Under the pieces are notes generated by a model that was given only the letters and a program-made list of their open reading frames with translations, was not told where the DNA came from and searched no databases. Of a stretch of 64,000 nucleotides of DNA, positions 35,416-43,631 are shown in pieces. The stretch covers positions 21,100 through 85,099 of the forward strand of contig NZ_JACB01000044.1 in NCBI RefSeq assembly GCF_000520975.1, in the 5' to 3' direction. Position numbers and translations under genes: made by a program. The DNA comes from Aquimarina megaterium XH134 (lineage in GTDB: Bacteria > Bacteroidota > Bacteroidia > Flavobacteriales > Flavobacteriaceae). Each line of letters opens with the position of its first letter. Position 1 is the first letter of the stretch.

Positions 35416-36261
35416 ATGAAAAAAATATTTCTATTGTTTTTAATTCCTCTATTGTCATTCTCGCAAGATGATTTACTTCAGGAAATTACTACTGAAAAAG
35501 ATGACAATCAATATGCGAGTGCTGTTTTTAAAGGATTAAAAATTGTGAATTTCGAATCTACCAAACTAGCCGACAAAGGATTATTTTATTTAGTCGTTTC
35601 TCATAGATTCGGTTCTGTTAAATCGGGAATTGAAGATTTTTTTGGATTAGACCAGGCCGTTACCAGGTTAAATTTTATGTATGGTATCAGTAATAAAATA
35701 CAAATTGGTATATCCCGTAGTTCATTTCAGAAAACATATGAAGTTTCTCTGAAATACCGGTTATTAAGGCAAAAAAAGAGCAGCTTCCCTTTTACAGTAG
35801 TAGGTTATCATAGTATAACTGCAAATACCGATCTGGACAAAGAAGATTTACCCGGCCTCGAGTTTAGGCATCGGTTAGCTTATGTATCACAGTTATTAAT
35901 CGCCAGAAAATTTAACAAAAACCTCTCACTACAGCTAATGCCAACACTTTTACATGAGAATCTGGTAAAAATTAGTGATCAAGATAATACGCAATATGTT
36001 ATAGGAATTGGGGGGCGACATAAACTTACCAAAAGGTGGTCTGTTAATATTGATTATGGACTTCATCTTAACAGGGCTAGCAATTCTCCATTTAAAAATC
36101 CGCTTTCTATAGGGTTTGATTTAGAAACTGGCGGACATGTATTTCAGTTACACTTTACCAACGCCCAACCTATGAATGCAAGTGGATTCTTGAGCCAGGG
36201 ATCTGGTGATTGGAGTGACGGAGACTTTTTCTTTGGATTTAATTTATCACGAGTCTTTTAA
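35416..36261 (+). CDS. DUF5777 family outer membrane beta-barrel protein
   Basis: 281 residues. Signal peptide (IFLLFLIPLLSFSQ). Beta-barrel alternating pattern; DUF5777 features: AVFKGLKIVNFESTKLADKG, YLVVSHRFGSVKSGIEDFFG, ALFY-like LDQAVTRLNFMYGISN, and GFDLETGGHVFQLHFTNAQP near the C-terminus. Last residue Phe (SRVF). It follows the OB-fold gene by 10 bp and precedes the HMA-like gene by 10 bp. Confidence 0.88.
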   Translation: MKKIFLLFLIPLLSFSQDDLLQEITTEKDDNQYASAVFKGLKIVNFESTKLADKGLFYLVVSHRFGSVKSGIEDFFGLDQAVTRLNFMYGISNKIQIGISRSSFQKTYEVSLKYRLLRQKKSSFPFTVVGYHSITANTDLDKEDLPGLEFRHRLAYVSQLLIARKFNKNLSLQLMPTLLHENLVKISDQDNTQYVIGIGGRHKLTKRWSVNIDYGLHLNRASNSPFKNPLSIGFDLETGGHVFQLHFTNAQPMNASGFLSQGSGDWSDGDFFFGFNLSRVF

Positions 36262-36271
36262 TATAACGGTT

Positions 36272-36565
36272 ATGGTGTTTAGAAATACAATTCCTATTCA
36301 AAATCTAAAGTGTAATAATTGTGCTGCAGCTCTAAAAAAGAAAATATTGCAGATTCAAAACATTTCGGATGTGTATATCCACAGTGATTACTCTCATATT
36401 TCTTTTAATCATACTTCGGTCAATGATTTATCGAATATTGAAAATATGTTAACTTTTTTAGGGTTTCCTCCTGTAGGCGAAAAAATTAAAAAAAAGAATA
36501 ATGCAGGATATTATTGTAAAGATCAATCCAGAAATTATTGTGTTTTCGAAAAAACCAGTGCATAG
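36272..36565 (+). CDS. HMA-like metal-binding protein
   Basis: 97 residues. Ferredoxin-like HMA fold with CNNCA metal loop (Cys14, Cys17) in NLKCNNCAAALKKKI, strand SDVYIHSDYSHISF, then a tail with YYCKDQSRNYCVF holding two more Cys. May chaperone copper or another soft metal, or handle haem/cytochrome maturation in this cluster (inference). The frame opens earlier inside the DUF5777 gene; ATG 36272, 10 bp after its stop, is chosen. Confidence 0.68.
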   Translation: MVFRNTIPIQNLKCNNCAAALKKKILQIQNISDVYIHSDYSHISFNHTSVNDLSNIENMLTFLGFPPVGEKIKKKNNAGYYCKDQSRNYCVFEKTSA

Positions 36566-36601
36566 ACTCACAATACAGATTACGAAATGATCTGGTTTTT
36601 T
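36549..36601. terminator. Possible terminator between convergent genes
   Basis: AAAAAACCAG and CTGGTTTTTT arms with a long loop (33 nt), overlapping the end of the HMA-like gene and ending 41 bp before the convergent nitroreductase gene. The long loop makes this weak. Confidence 0.35.
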
Positions 36602-36641
36602 TGCTCAATAAAGAGTATTTCTACTTTAGATTTTTTCAATT

Positions 36642-37334
36642 TTATTCATAAAAAACGGTCATTTCATCCAACCCTTTTCTTTTTAAATCTGGTACATAGG
36701 TAGGGAATTTAGGATAGCCAACCGGAAGTAACAAAAAGGCTCTTTCGTTGGCCGGTCTCTTAAGGATATTTGTCAAAAAGTTCATGGGACTAGGTGTATG
36801 AGTTAATGTCACCAACCCAGCATTATGAATTGCAGAGATTAACATTCCACACGCAATTCCTATAGATTCATTCACATAATAATTATTATGTTTATCACCA
36901 TTTTCTTCGAATTCATAAGCTTTTTTGAATGCAATAATCAACCAGGGAGCAACTTCTAAAAAAGGTTTATTCATATCGGTAGCTAGTGGTTCTAGGTCCT
37001 TTTTCCAGCGTTCACTCATCCTGTTCCCATAGTTTATTTTTTCTTCGATTTCTGCTTCTTTACGAATTTGGGTTTTTAAGGCCGGATTAGAAATAGCGCA
37101 AAATGTCCAGGGTTGTTTATGAGCTCCAGATGGAGCCGTAGAAGCACTTTTGATAAGATTTTCAATAACCTCTTTGGGAACATGTTTATCAGAGAAATCT
37201 CTTACCGATCTCCTTTTATCTAACCACTCGTAAAATGATTTACTTTTTAAAACTAGTTCTTCTTCAGGGAAAACATCAGAATGGTAAGAAACATGATTAT
37301 ATCCATTGATGGTAATGCTACTTGGTGATTCCAT
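36642..37334 (-). CDS. Nitroreductase family protein
   Basis: 230 residues. FMN-binding nitroreductase fold: RRSVRDFSDKHVPKEVIENL (about 36-57) with SASTAPSGAHKQPW, the NfsA/iodotyrosine deiodinase-like phosphate loop, then YVNESIGIACGMLISAIHNAG and LLPVGYP. Reduces nitro compounds or quinones with NAD(P)H. Stand-alone. Confidence 0.88.
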   Translation of the reverse strand: MESPSSITINGYNHVSYHSDVFPEEELVLKSKSFYEWLDKRRSVRDFSDKHVPKEVIENLIKSASTAPSGAHKQPWTFCAISNPALKTQIRKEAEIEEKINYGNRMSERWKKDLEPLATDMNKPFLEVAPWLIIAFKKAYEFEENGDKHNNYYVNESIGIACGMLISAIHNAGLVTLTHTPSPMNFLTNILKRPANERAFLLLPVGYPKFPTYVPDLKRKGLDEMTVFYE

Positions 37335-37465
37335 TTTTATAGTTTTATGTTATTGTTTAATTCCTACTTCGTCTTATCTTATGATTATATTGTTGTATAA
37401 AGTTAATATACTTTTCTAATGATCAATTATATCTTTAAAAAGTTTTTAATAATTTGTTATAGATT

Positions 37466-38206
37466 TCACTTTTTTTCTAATTTTAAGATTAAATCTACAT
37501 TGTGTTTTTCTATATCGCTTAGCTTAATGTTATTTGTTCTATTTTTTAATCTCTTATACCAAATCTGCTGCGAGAAATATTTTTCCATTTCTCCTCCTTC
37601 TCTAAAAATATAGCCTTTTCTGGCAAAAATTTCATTTCGTATAATTTTTAAATCATTTTTTGAATAAGAGTTTAGGTCTTCAATGGACAATTTCACAAAA
37701 CTAGCTTCGGGATATTTTCCTTTTAACTTAATTGATTCTGGGTAATCAGGACTAAACTGCATATAATGATATTTTTTACCGTCTTCGTTCTCAAAAAAGT
37801 GTAAAACTAAACCTTTCGTTCCTTTATTAAGAGTAAAAGATGTAGTTTCAACACACTGAAATAATTCAAAAAAAGTTTTTCCTATTTTTATTTTACCGTT
37901 TAAATATTCGATTGGATCTCTTTCATATCTTAATCCCAAATCATTTTTAAAATCAGTATATGATGAACGGGCAAAAAGTTTTCCGTTACTATATAGTATC
38001 CCTAATACAGACTCTCCTTCTGACTCTCCAAAACTATAGCTTCCTTGATAATCAGAAATTTTAACTCCCATCATTTTTTCAATAGTAGAAGGGTGGATTT
38101 CTTGATTCCTACTAGAAACATATGCTTTTGCTATTGTACCATTGTTCTGAGAAAGACAAAGAACACTATAAAAGAAAAAGATGACTAAACTTAATTTTGT
38201 TTTCAT
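37466..38206 (-). CDS. Secreted YARHG domain protein
   Basis: 246 residues. Signal peptide (SLVIFFFYSVLCLSQ). C-terminal YARHG domain: LKIIRNEIFARKGYIFREGG and YFSQQIWYKRLKN, an extracellular domain of unknown role in bacteria. N-terminal part (25-170) beta-rich, unrecognised. Stand-alone. Confidence 0.8.
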   Translation of the reverse strand: MKTKLSLVIFFFYSVLCLSQNNGTIAKAYVSSRNQEIHPSTIEKMMGVKISDYQGSYSFGESEGESVLGILYSNGKLFARSSYTDFKNDLGLRYERDPIEYLNGKIKIGKTFFELFQCVETTSFTLNKGTKGLVLHFFENEDGKKYHYMQFSPDYPESIKLKGKYPEASFVKLSIEDLNSYSKNDLKIIRNEIFARKGYIFREGGEMEKYFSQQIWYKRLKNRTNNIKLSDIEKHNVDLILKLEKK

Positions 38207-38291
38207 TTTTAGTCTATGTTTTTTATTTATTTCTGAACCTAATAGCTACCATAGTTACAACAAAGCATTACTACATGCTCGGTTACAAACC

Positions 38292-38750
38292 TTACACATC
38301 TAACTTTTGATTCAATTGCATTATGACTCGTCCTGAATGATCTCCAAAATAGTTTGATTCATTCTTAATAATTTCAAAGCCTAATTTTTTGTAAAAATCA
38401 ACTGCAGGAGTATTAGGTTCGGTAGTCAAAAGAATACTGGTAATATCCAACTCATTAATTTTTTTTATAACAGTCGAAATTAATTTTAAGCCTATTCCCT
38501 GTTTTCTAAACTTTTTTTCGGTTGCCAAAGCTAGTATCCAGCCATCTTTCTCTTTAGGATTAATTCCTCCAAGAATATATCCTGCTATTTCTTTTTCTTC
38601 ATTTTCGGCCACCAAAAAATAATCTGAAAATAAATCATAATACTGCCTAATCACAAATAGAGGATAATTCATCGGGGAAAACACTTTTTCTTCGATTTTG
38701 TATATAGCCTCTAGCTCACTTAATGTTACTTTTCTTATCGATATTTTCAT
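38292..38750 (-). CDS. GNAT family acetyltransferase
   Basis: 152 residues. RimI-like: IRKVTLSELEAIYKIEEKVF, ILALATEKKFRKQGIGLKLI (acetyl-CoA loop RKQGIG), TTEPNTPAVDFYKKLGFEII. The open frame begins at a TTG at 38774; ATG 38750 begins at the domain. Acceptor unknown. Confidence 0.87.
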   Translation of the reverse strand: MKISIRKVTLSELEAIYKIEEKVFSPMNYPLFVIRQYYDLFSDYFLVAENEEKEIAGYILGGINPKEKDGWILALATEKKFRKQGIGLKLISTVIKKINELDITSILLTTEPNTPAVDFYKKLGFEIIKNESNYFGDHSGRVIMQLNQKLDV

Positions 38751-38906
38751 TTGTTTTTCCTGAGATGATTTCAATGATAAAAAGTTTTAACTCAAATGTA
38801 CTCTAAAATTTCTACTACTAGTTAAAGGAAAGAACAAAAGATGATTCTTCATTGTTAGGAGTTAACCTTGAGATCTGTACTACTAGATCATATACTTGCT
38901 ATCTCA

Positions 38907-39953
38907 CTATTTATGCAAATTGATAAAATCAATTACTTTTTCGGCAAAAAGACCTGGTTCTGTATCCATAGGGCTATGTGCCGATTTTTCAAAAATGAAG
39001 AGTTCTTTTTGATTAGACCCTAAATTGTCATAAGCTTCCTGGGCATATACCGTAGGAACACCAATGTCATATTTACCCCAAAGTACTAGTGATGGTATGG
39101 TAATTTCATGCAATCTATTGGTAAATGACACCTTCTGAAAAAGCCCTTTTTTAACCAAAATAGACTGTATTCTGTTAGCATTCCAAATATTTGTAAAGAA
39201 ATTATATTGTGAACCATTATCATCAGATACTGGTTTATTAATCACCTTGTCATCAGCAAGTTTTTCTTCTGCTCTATACGCTTCTCTGTTCATTTTATAA
39301 AAATCATCCTCATTATAATCCGGGCCTACATTTTTTACTAGATCAAGTACAGCTTTCCAATAATCAATATTATTTCCTAAAGCAATTTGCTCATCTGCCA
39401 TCTTCTTTAAAGCTATTTTATATTCGTTGTAAGATCCTTTAGGATCATGAGCACCGTCTACATCGATCCATCCTAAAAAATCTTCTTGATTTTTTAATAA
39501 GGTAGCAGGTCCCAAAGTGCCTCCCCAGCTATGTCCCATTAAAAATAATCGGGAATCATCACCATATTTAGCTTTTAACACCTTTACAAGAGCCAACACA
39601 TCTTCTGCCATAATATCCACACTCACATCTGCTTCAGAATAACTCCCCTGCGAGTTGCCAGAGCCACGTTGATCAAAATAAACAACGGCATTGTTTTTTT
39701 CAATTTTACTTTTAATGGTGTTTTTTCTATACTGCCATCCGGATCCACCGGGACCACCATGTAGTATAATTAGAAATACTTTTTCAGATGCATTGCCATG
39801 AATATACGCAGCCATATCTGCATTTTTATGTCTTACAAAAATGGTTTCCTTTAAGTCATTAATGTTATCATCGTCTTTTGAACAAGAGAAAATGCTTAAA
39901 ACGATTAATATTAGCACTACTATTTTTACGTTACTAAGAGTTATTTTTTTCAT
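38907..39953 (-). CDS. Lipoprotein alpha/beta hydrolase, proline iminopeptidase-like
   Basis: 348 residues. Lipobox with Cys24 (FSCS), so envelope-anchored. HGGPGGSGW oxyanion loop, nucleophile S142 in GHSWGG, acid in GKYDIGVPTV and His in KSAHSPMDTEP, as in S33 aminopeptidases. Proposed peptide or ester hydrolysis at the cell surface or periplasm. Start overlaps the stop of the upstream gene by one base (TAATG). Confidence 0.83.
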   Translation of the reverse strand: MKKITLSNVKIVVLILIVLSIFSCSKDDDNINDLKETIFVRHKNADMAAYIHGNASEKVFLIILHGGPGGSGWQYRKNTIKSKIEKNNAVVYFDQRGSGNSQGSYSEADVSVDIMAEDVLALVKVLKAKYGDDSRLFLMGHSWGGTLGPATLLKNQEDFLGWIDVDGAHDPKGSYNEYKIALKKMADEQIALGNNIDYWKAVLDLVKNVGPDYNEDDFYKMNREAYRAEEKLADDKVINKPVSDDNGSQYNFFTNIWNANRIQSILVKKGLFQKVSFTNRLHEITIPSLVLWGKYDIGVPTVYAQEAYDNLGSNQKELFIFEKSAHSPMDTEPGLFAEKVIDFINLHK

Positions 39954-40564
39954 TATCTTTTTCTTTTAAAATTAAACCGATGACCGTAGTGCAATGATAA
40001 AACGGGTAATGTACCGGCATTATAATTGGTTCTAAGGGTTAATTGAAGGTTTAAATACCAACCCGAACGTTTTTTCCCTTTACGAAGTTTCCCTATCCCA
40101 ACAGCAATAGAAGGAGCATAATATCCCCTGCCAGGCAAGGAAACTTTAGAAACACGATCTCCTTTTACCTCATACGTTTCGGGTAAAAATGATCGATAGT
40201 ACCCAAGTGGATTTAACTCTACATTATATTGTTTGCCTTTGGGATTTGTTCTTCGCCAGATAAGGCCATAATAAGTAGATAGCCCATTATCTGTTTGTGT
40301 TGAGAAATTTGTAGAATAACCAAGATTTCCATTAAACAAAAATTGGTGTGTAATGATCTTTTGCCCTCTCTTTCTTTCTTTGATATTGATGTATTCTTTC
40401 CATACATATTCGGTACCAATAGTAAGTCCGTTATCCCAAGCAATATTTCCATAATACCCAATTTTAAATTCTGTTCTATCTAAAAAAGAAGAACCACTGA
40501 TTTGATTTTGGGCTTGAAGATGCATAGTAGCAACAAGTAGAAAAATAATAGTATGTATTTTCAT
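39953..40564 (-). CDS. Outer membrane beta-barrel protein, unknown family
   Basis: 203 residues. Signal peptide (IHTIIFLLVATMHLQAQ) and alternating beta strands rich in Gly, Tyr and Arg (KIGYYGNIAWDNGLTIG, LSTYYGLIWRRTNP, GYYAPSIAVGIGKLR, LSLHYGHRFNFKRKR). Likely a small barrel of 8-10 strands. Coupled to the hydrolase gene downstream (TAATG) and preceded by a tiny signal-peptide frame. Confidence 0.65.
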   Translation of the reverse strand: MKIHTIIFLLVATMHLQAQNQISGSSFLDRTEFKIGYYGNIAWDNGLTIGTEYVWKEYINIKERKRGQKIITHQFLFNGNLGYSTNFSTQTDNGLSTYYGLIWRRTNPKGKQYNVELNPLGYYRSFLPETYEVKGDRVSKVSLPGRGYYAPSIAVGIGKLRKGKKRSGWYLNLQLTLRTNYNAGTLPVLSLHYGHRFNFKRKR

Positions 40565-40565
40565 G

Positions 40566-40691
40566 TTACTTAAAACTAAATAAAGTAGTTAATACTAGTT
40601 TTTTTGCCATATACTTTTCTGTAACCTGAGCTTTTATAGCTGCCACACATAAAAGACTAATTGCAATAATTAGATATTGTTTTAAATTCAT
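40566..40691 (-). CDS. Possible 41-residue secreted peptide or truncated gene start
   Basis: Frame MNLKQYLIIAISLLCVAAIK-AQ begins with a clear signal peptide and continues for about 20 more residues (VTEKYMAKKLVLTTLFSFK). It ends 1 bp before the barrel gene start. It may be a genuine secreted peptide or the remnant of a longer gene. No family recognised. Confidence 0.35.
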   Translation of the reverse strand: MNLKQYLIIAISLLCVAAIKAQVTEKYMAKKLVLTTLFSFK

Positions 40692-40778
40692 TTTAGTATT
40701 TAATTTATTTTGATGGCAAACGTATATGTACTAAGCATATTTAAGGTATTGAAACCTTAAATTTGAACAAATTCGTAC

Positions 40779-41915
40779 TTATTTATACTTCTTTCGATAA
40801 GCATTTGGTGTAGTGCCTGCTATTTTTTTGAAAGCATTATGAAAAGTTGACTTTGAAGAAAAACCACATTCTAGTCCTATTGCCAAAAGACTATAGTTAT
40901 CGAATTCTGAATTGAGAATTAAGTCTTTAACCGCCTCAACACGATAGTGATTAATATAAGTAGTAAAATTATCTCCTGTAGCTGTATTTACAAGCTGAGA
41001 AACATAGCCAGTACTAATACCTAGCATTTCTGCAACTTTATCCCTGTCTAATGTACTGTCTCTATAAATATGATGATTTGTACAAAGGTCTTCTAGCTTT
41101 TTGAAATAGGAGTGTTCTTTAGTAAAAGATTCTGTTTTTTTTGCCTCATGTATTTTAGATAGTTTAACATCGGTAACAACATCTGCAGTACTATCGTTTT
41201 TTCGTTTGTGTATTAATGCTCTAATTTCTTCCTGATCTTTTGCTAGTCTAAATTTAAAAATACCAAAATAGCTCACCCAATGTATTAAGAATGCAACAAC
41301 TACAGTAAGAATTTTCATGATAGGTGTAATATCATACTCTAAAAAAATACCAGAAAGTATAGTCAAAATCCAAGATCCAAATAATAGTACAGTTAACAAC
41401 CATAAATGAGTAAGCCATCTTCTTTCCTGAGTATTCTTCGAATAACAGATAAGGACAAAGGCATAGATTAAAATGCCCGGTATGAAAAAAAGTATTATTA
41501 GAATTTGTATGAGATTTAGGAAAAGTAGAACGAAATTATAAGAAGTATCAAGATCAGTAATTATAGTAAGATCCTCAAAAACATCTAAAATTGTAGAATA
41601 CAAATAGGGTACAAATAACCATATTATTTTTCTGGATTTTTTAATCGGACGATCAATTTGATGAGCAACATATAAAAAAATAAAAACAGGAAAAAGAAAC
41701 CCCGAATCTATGGTGTCGATAAAGCTTAGCAACGGAATATTAGTATATACTCCAATATCATCAAGAACGAAATTTAGTAGAGAAATTGAAATTGAAAAAA
41801 AGGCATAGGCTAAATATTTATTCGCCTTGCTTTTGAATATAGGAGATTTTAAAATAATTATTCCCAAGACAACTCCTTGGAATATCGCAATATTAAGAAG
41901 GGCTATTAATATCAA
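40779..41915 (-). CDS. AraC family regulator with membrane sensor (paralogue of the 17006 gene)
   Basis: 378 residues. N-terminal about 235 residues hold seven hydrophobic segments (IFQGVVLGIIILKSPIF, KYLAYAFFSISISLLNFVL, ILTVVVAFLIHWVSYFGIFKF and others); C-terminal AraC HTH: KVAEMLGISTGYVSQLVNTA and LAIGLECGFSSKSTFHNAFK. No in-frame ATG exists near the N-terminus; TTG at 41915 is the likely start, and an in-frame stop lies three codons upstream. Same architecture as 17006-18133. The minus-strand genes downstream (40691-38907) may be its targets. Confidence 0.86.
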   Translation of the reverse strand: MILIALLNIAIFQGVVLGIIILKSPIFKSKANKYLAYAFFSISISLLNFVLDDIGVYTNIPLLSFIDTIDSGFLFPVFIFLYVAHQIDRPIKKSRKIIWLFVPYLYSTILDVFEDLTIITDLDTSYNFVLLFLNLIQILIILFFIPGILIYAFVLICYSKNTQERRWLTHLWLLTVLLFGSWILTILSGIFLEYDITPIMKILTVVVAFLIHWVSYFGIFKFRLAKDQEEIRALIHKRKNDSTADVVTDVKLSKIHEAKKTESFTKEHSYFKKLEDLCTNHHIYRDSTLDRDKVAEMLGISTGYVSQLVNTATGDNFTTYINHYRVEAVKDLILNSEFDNYSLLAIGLECGFSSKSTFHNAFKKIAGTTPNAYRKKYK

Positions 41916-42254
41916 TGGTAAGTTTTATTTTAAAATTCAAGAGTTCATTAATCTTTCCAACACTTAAATAAAACGAATCTATAGTGTCTACTTATATTAT
42001 CGTACTAAAATAGACTTTTTCGCAAAAAAAACATTACTTATTCGAATTCCTAATATGTCCTGATAATCAGCACTATTAATCATTTTCAAACGACTACAAA
42101 CGATTACAAACGAAAATAAACACTTCCTAACCGAATATGGTTATGGTCCCATTCTAAGTTTGCATTGTCGAATTGAAGTAAGCTTTTCTTAAACCATAAA
42201 AGTTCTTCTCTGATTTGATAGGTATTAACTGTTTAACACGAAAAAATTAAAATT
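41916..42254. other. Intergenic region between divergent regulator and ssb (339 bp)
   Basis: AT-rich, with three tandem 7-bp CAAACGA units at 10-bp spacing (42087-42093, 42097-42103, 42107-42113). Nothing else coding. Likely holds promoters for both divergent genes and an operator of the AraC regulator. Confidence 0.45.
42087..42113 (+). repeat. CAAACGA iteron, three copies at 10-bp period
   Basis: CAAACGACTA-CAAACGATTA-CAAACGA. Ten-base periodicity puts all units on one face of the helix. AraC-type regulators often bind direct repeats; the divergent AraC gene at 41915 is the obvious candidate. Confidence 0.5.
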
Positions 42255-42587
42255 ATGAACACGCTAAAAAACAAAGTACAGTTGATTGGAAACTTAGGAC
42301 AAGAACCAGAAACTGTAAATCTGGAATCCGGTAAAAAACTTGTTAAATTCTCTATTGCAACAAATGATCACTATTATAACAAACAAGGAGATAAAATCAC
42401 AGATACCCAGTGGCATAATATCATTGCATGGGGTAAAATTGCCGATATCGTAGATAAATATGTAAACAAAGGACAAGAAGTCGCGATCCAGGGTAAACTT
42501 ACCTCTCGAAGCTATGAAGATAACGAAGGTCAAAAACGATATATCACAGAGGTAGTTTGTAATGAGCTATTGATGTTAGGAAAATAA
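42255..42587 (+). CDS. ssb: Single-stranded DNA-binding protein, short tail-less form
   Basis: 110 residues. OB fold of the SSB family: KVQLIGNLGQEPETVNLESG, LVKFSIATNDHYYN, TQWHNIIAWGKIADIVDKYV, KGQEVAIQGKLTSRSYEDN. It ends right after the OB fold (LLMLGK) and lacks the Gly/Gln linker and acidic DDDIPF-like tip that recruits partner proteins. So it is probably a secondary SSB, with the housekeeping copy elsewhere. A strong terminator follows. Confidence 0.9.
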   Translation: MNTLKNKVQLIGNLGQEPETVNLESGKKLVKFSIATNDHYYNKQGDKITDTQWHNIIAWGKIADIVDKYVNKGQEVAIQGKLTSRSYEDNEGQKRYITEVVCNELLMLGK

Positions 42588-42625
42588 GAACAATTAATTT
42601 ATTTGAGTATTATTATAGCCAATCA

Positions 42626-42659
42626 AAAAACCGCTTAACAGATCTGTTAAGCGGTTTTT
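42626..42659 (+). terminator. Rho-independent terminator
   Basis: Perfect 34-bp palindrome with left arm AAAAACCGCTTAACAGA, 39 bp after ssb and 23 bp before the convergent OmpW gene end. Bidirectional. Confidence 0.85.
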
Positions 42660-42681
42660 ACAGTATCTAACTTGTATTTAT

Positions 42682-43335
42682 TTACAATTTAATACCTACT
42701 CCGGCTCCAAATATCCATGGATTAATATCTACATCTGCACTTACAGTTGCGCCCAAAGCCGTCGTTGCATTAACCGTAGCATCTGTACTTAAAAATACTT
42801 TTTTGACATCTACATTTATAAACCATTTGTCGTTAAGCATAAAATCAAAACCACCCTGAAAAGCAAAACCTACAGCAGTATCATAATCTACATCATCGGC
42901 CACCGGTCCTTCGTCCACTCCATAAAAAAGGGTTAAATTAACACCGGCACCAACATAAGGAACAAAATTACCACCAGTAAAATGATATTGCCCAAGTAAA
43001 GTAGGAGGCAATAACCACACATCACCCAGATCTATATTTCCTGCAGCGGTGCCCACAGCTTTTACATCATGCTTTGTAGTTGCCAAAATTAGCTCTGCAG
43101 ACCAGTTTTCGGTAAAAAAATATGTGATATCCAGTTCTGGAACAACGGCCGTAGAAATATCTACATCTCCTCCTATAGCATCTATTGTAGCACTTTCATC
43201 TGGTGATACAACGATTCCTCTTAGTCTGATTTGCCATTTGCTAAAATCGGTATTATCATTTGATTTTTCTTGTGCATACGCAAAATTAGTCACTCCTAAA
43301 AGTACAACCAATACAGTAATTATTACATTTTTCAT
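42682..43335 (-). CDS. OmpW family outer membrane protein
   Basis: 217 residues. Signal peptide MKNVIITVLVVLLGVTNFAYA. OmpW-type 8-strand barrel: WQIRLRGIVVSPDESATIDA, VPELDITYFFTENWSAELIL, TLLGQYHFTGGNFVPYVGAG, and C-terminal PWIFGAGVGIKL. Narrow channel for small hydrophobic compounds. The open frame extends 23 codons upstream; ATG 43335 begins at the signal peptide. Confidence 0.88.
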   Translation of the reverse strand: MKNVIITVLVVLLGVTNFAYAQEKSNDNTDFSKWQIRLRGIVVSPDESATIDAIGGDVDISTAVVPELDITYFFTENWSAELILATTKHDVKAVGTAAGNIDLGDVWLLPPTLLGQYHFTGGNFVPYVGAGVNLTLFYGVDEGPVADDVDYDTAVGFAFQGGFDFMLNDKWFINVDVKKVFLSTDATVNATTALGATVSADVDINPWIFGAGVGIKL

Positions 43336-43631
43336 CTTGAAAGAATTTTGAATTATGTAACAAAAATATCGACAAGAAAAAGGGCTAAATATGACTTTTA
43401 TCATTCCTCGAATCAGGCTTTCCTGACCTCAAAAACAGTTATTTTTACATGCTTACAAATCAACATGTTACCTCTATCTAAAAGAATAAAAAAGAATGAT
43501 TTTAAATATCATTTTTATTCAGCAAATAACATACATTTGCGTTTTAAAAATAAGAACTCTTAACCCCTAAATTTTTACATCAAAAAAGATGAAAAATAAT
43601 GTATTTTTGTACTTGAATTAATGAAGAAAAT

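Noticed and set aside
38920..38932. TTGATAAAATCAA resembling an FNR box
   Set aside because: Spacer is 3 nt instead of 4 and it lies inside the coding end of the alpha/beta hydrolase gene.
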